Shown here in pieces: positions 59,983-60,149 of a DNA stretch of 60,149 bases. How positions within the stretch are numbered: the stretch's first letter is position 1; every line of letters begins with the position of its first letter. The notes under the pieces were generated by a model. The model did no database searches. It saw only the letters and a program-made list of their open reading frames with translations, and was not told the origin of the DNA. Made by a program: the position numbers and the translations under genes. Origin of the DNA: Arthrobacter sp. H20 (GTDB lineage: Bacteria; Actinomycetota; Actinomycetes; Actinomycetales; Micrococcaceae); contig NZ_KI914752.1 in the NCBI RefSeq assembly GCF_000520515.1, positions 2,950 through 63,098 on the forward strand, given 5' to 3'.

Positions 59983-60149
59983 ATGAACCGGAACCCGTAC
60001 CCGTCACAGGAAACTCACACGCTGGAGAACAACATCCCGCATCCCTGGACGAGGTACGTAGCACTGGGTGACTCCTTCACCGAGGGCATTGGGGACCCCA
60101 ACCCCGAGAGCGTTGGCGGGAGCCGCGGCTGGGCTGACCGGGTGGCGGA
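59983..60149 (+). CDS. SGNH/GDSL hydrolase, 3'-truncated by window edge
   Basis: Only the first 55 codons are present. After MNRNPYPSQETHTLENNIPH, the block RYVALGDSFTEGIGDPNPES contains the GDSL/SGNH block I with the catalytic Ser. SRGWADRVA follows as in many actinobacterial SGNH esterases. The ATG follows GAGGATAGGGGG. The frame stays open to the end of the window. Substrate cannot be inferred. Confidence 0.87.
   Translation, partial: MNRNPYPSQETHTLENNIPHPWTRYVALGDSFTEGIGDPNPESVGGSRGWADRVA

Overview
This window is GC-rich actinobacterial chromosome. Gene families and gene order point to a member of the Micrococcales close to Arthrobacter (Micrococcaceae). The evidence is the rpsB-tsf-pyrH-frr-cdsA block, the dxr-rseP(Rip1)-ispG-GNAT-proS block, dnaG-dgt-dusB, a DUF222/HNH gene, DivIVA-repeat and actinobacterial holin-type proteins, and frequent GTG/TTG starts. 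I see no prophage, insertion sequence, integron, CRISPR array or rRNA. Both edges cut genes: an APH(6)-type kinase on the left and a GDSL/SGNH hydrolase on the right.

Layout. 1-555: C-terminal part of an aminoglycoside/hydroxyurea phosphotransferase-like protein. 581-10390 (minus): dxr, rseP, a SatD-like HTH regulator, a repeat-containing membrane protein, a YciI protein, ispG, a GNAT, a lipoprotein, proS and a TauE/SafE transporter. 10528-12720: a divergent pair, an atypical SDR and a DUF222/HNH gene, the latter under an apparent LexA (SOS) box. 12768-26013: branched-chain amino acid (leucine) catabolism. A minus-strand operon encodes a biotin-dependent carboxylase pair, an acyl-CoA dehydrogenase, SCOT A/B, a MaoC hydratase and a CitE-type lyase, with a divergent TetR gene. 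Next come a GNAT and the three-gene branched-chain 2-oxoacid dehydrogenase operon with a divergent Lrp/AsnC regulator. 26097-32204: two SSS-family carboxylate/Na+ symporters, each paired with a small two-helix membrane protein, around a LytS/LytTR two-component system. 32230-37344 (minus): rpsB-tsf-pyrH-frr-cdsA and a DivIVA-repeat protein. 37789-46755: M23 peptidase, glutaryl-CoA-dehydrogenase-like gene, a CAU tRNA, GT4 glycosyltransferase, DMT transporter, CDP-alcohol phosphatidyltransferase, holin-like protein, Bcr/CflA MFS pump, SDR-DUF2867 protein and tRNA-Asn. 46811-52789 (minus): YibE/F, dusB, dgt, dnaG. 52934-60149: an alpha/beta hydrolase-DUF1295-PlsC operon, GNAT-glyS, a YdcZ-type DMT transporter, an S4-domain protein, a hydrolase and a partial SGNH hydrolase.

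How the genes work together. The BCKDH operon makes isovaleryl-CoA. The neighbouring cluster can take it through 3-methylcrotonyl-CoA, 3-methylglutaconyl-CoA and HMG-CoA to acetyl-CoA plus acetoacetate, which SCOT activates. It uses the MaoC/CitE pair known from the Mycobacterium tuberculosis Rv2498c-Rv2499c region in place of the crotonase/HMG-CoA lyase pair. The adjacent LytSR-symporter block plausibly senses and imports short carboxylates.

The most interesting signals are regulatory. They are an SOS box fused to a leaderless -10 at the HNH gene, a repeat array in front of the SatD-HTH gene, paired palindromes at the tetR and lrp genes, an inverted repeat between the symporter modules, and a structured rpsB leader. 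No clearly undescribed multi-gene system is evident. The least characterised unit is the SatD-HTH gene with its repeat-bearing membrane partner.
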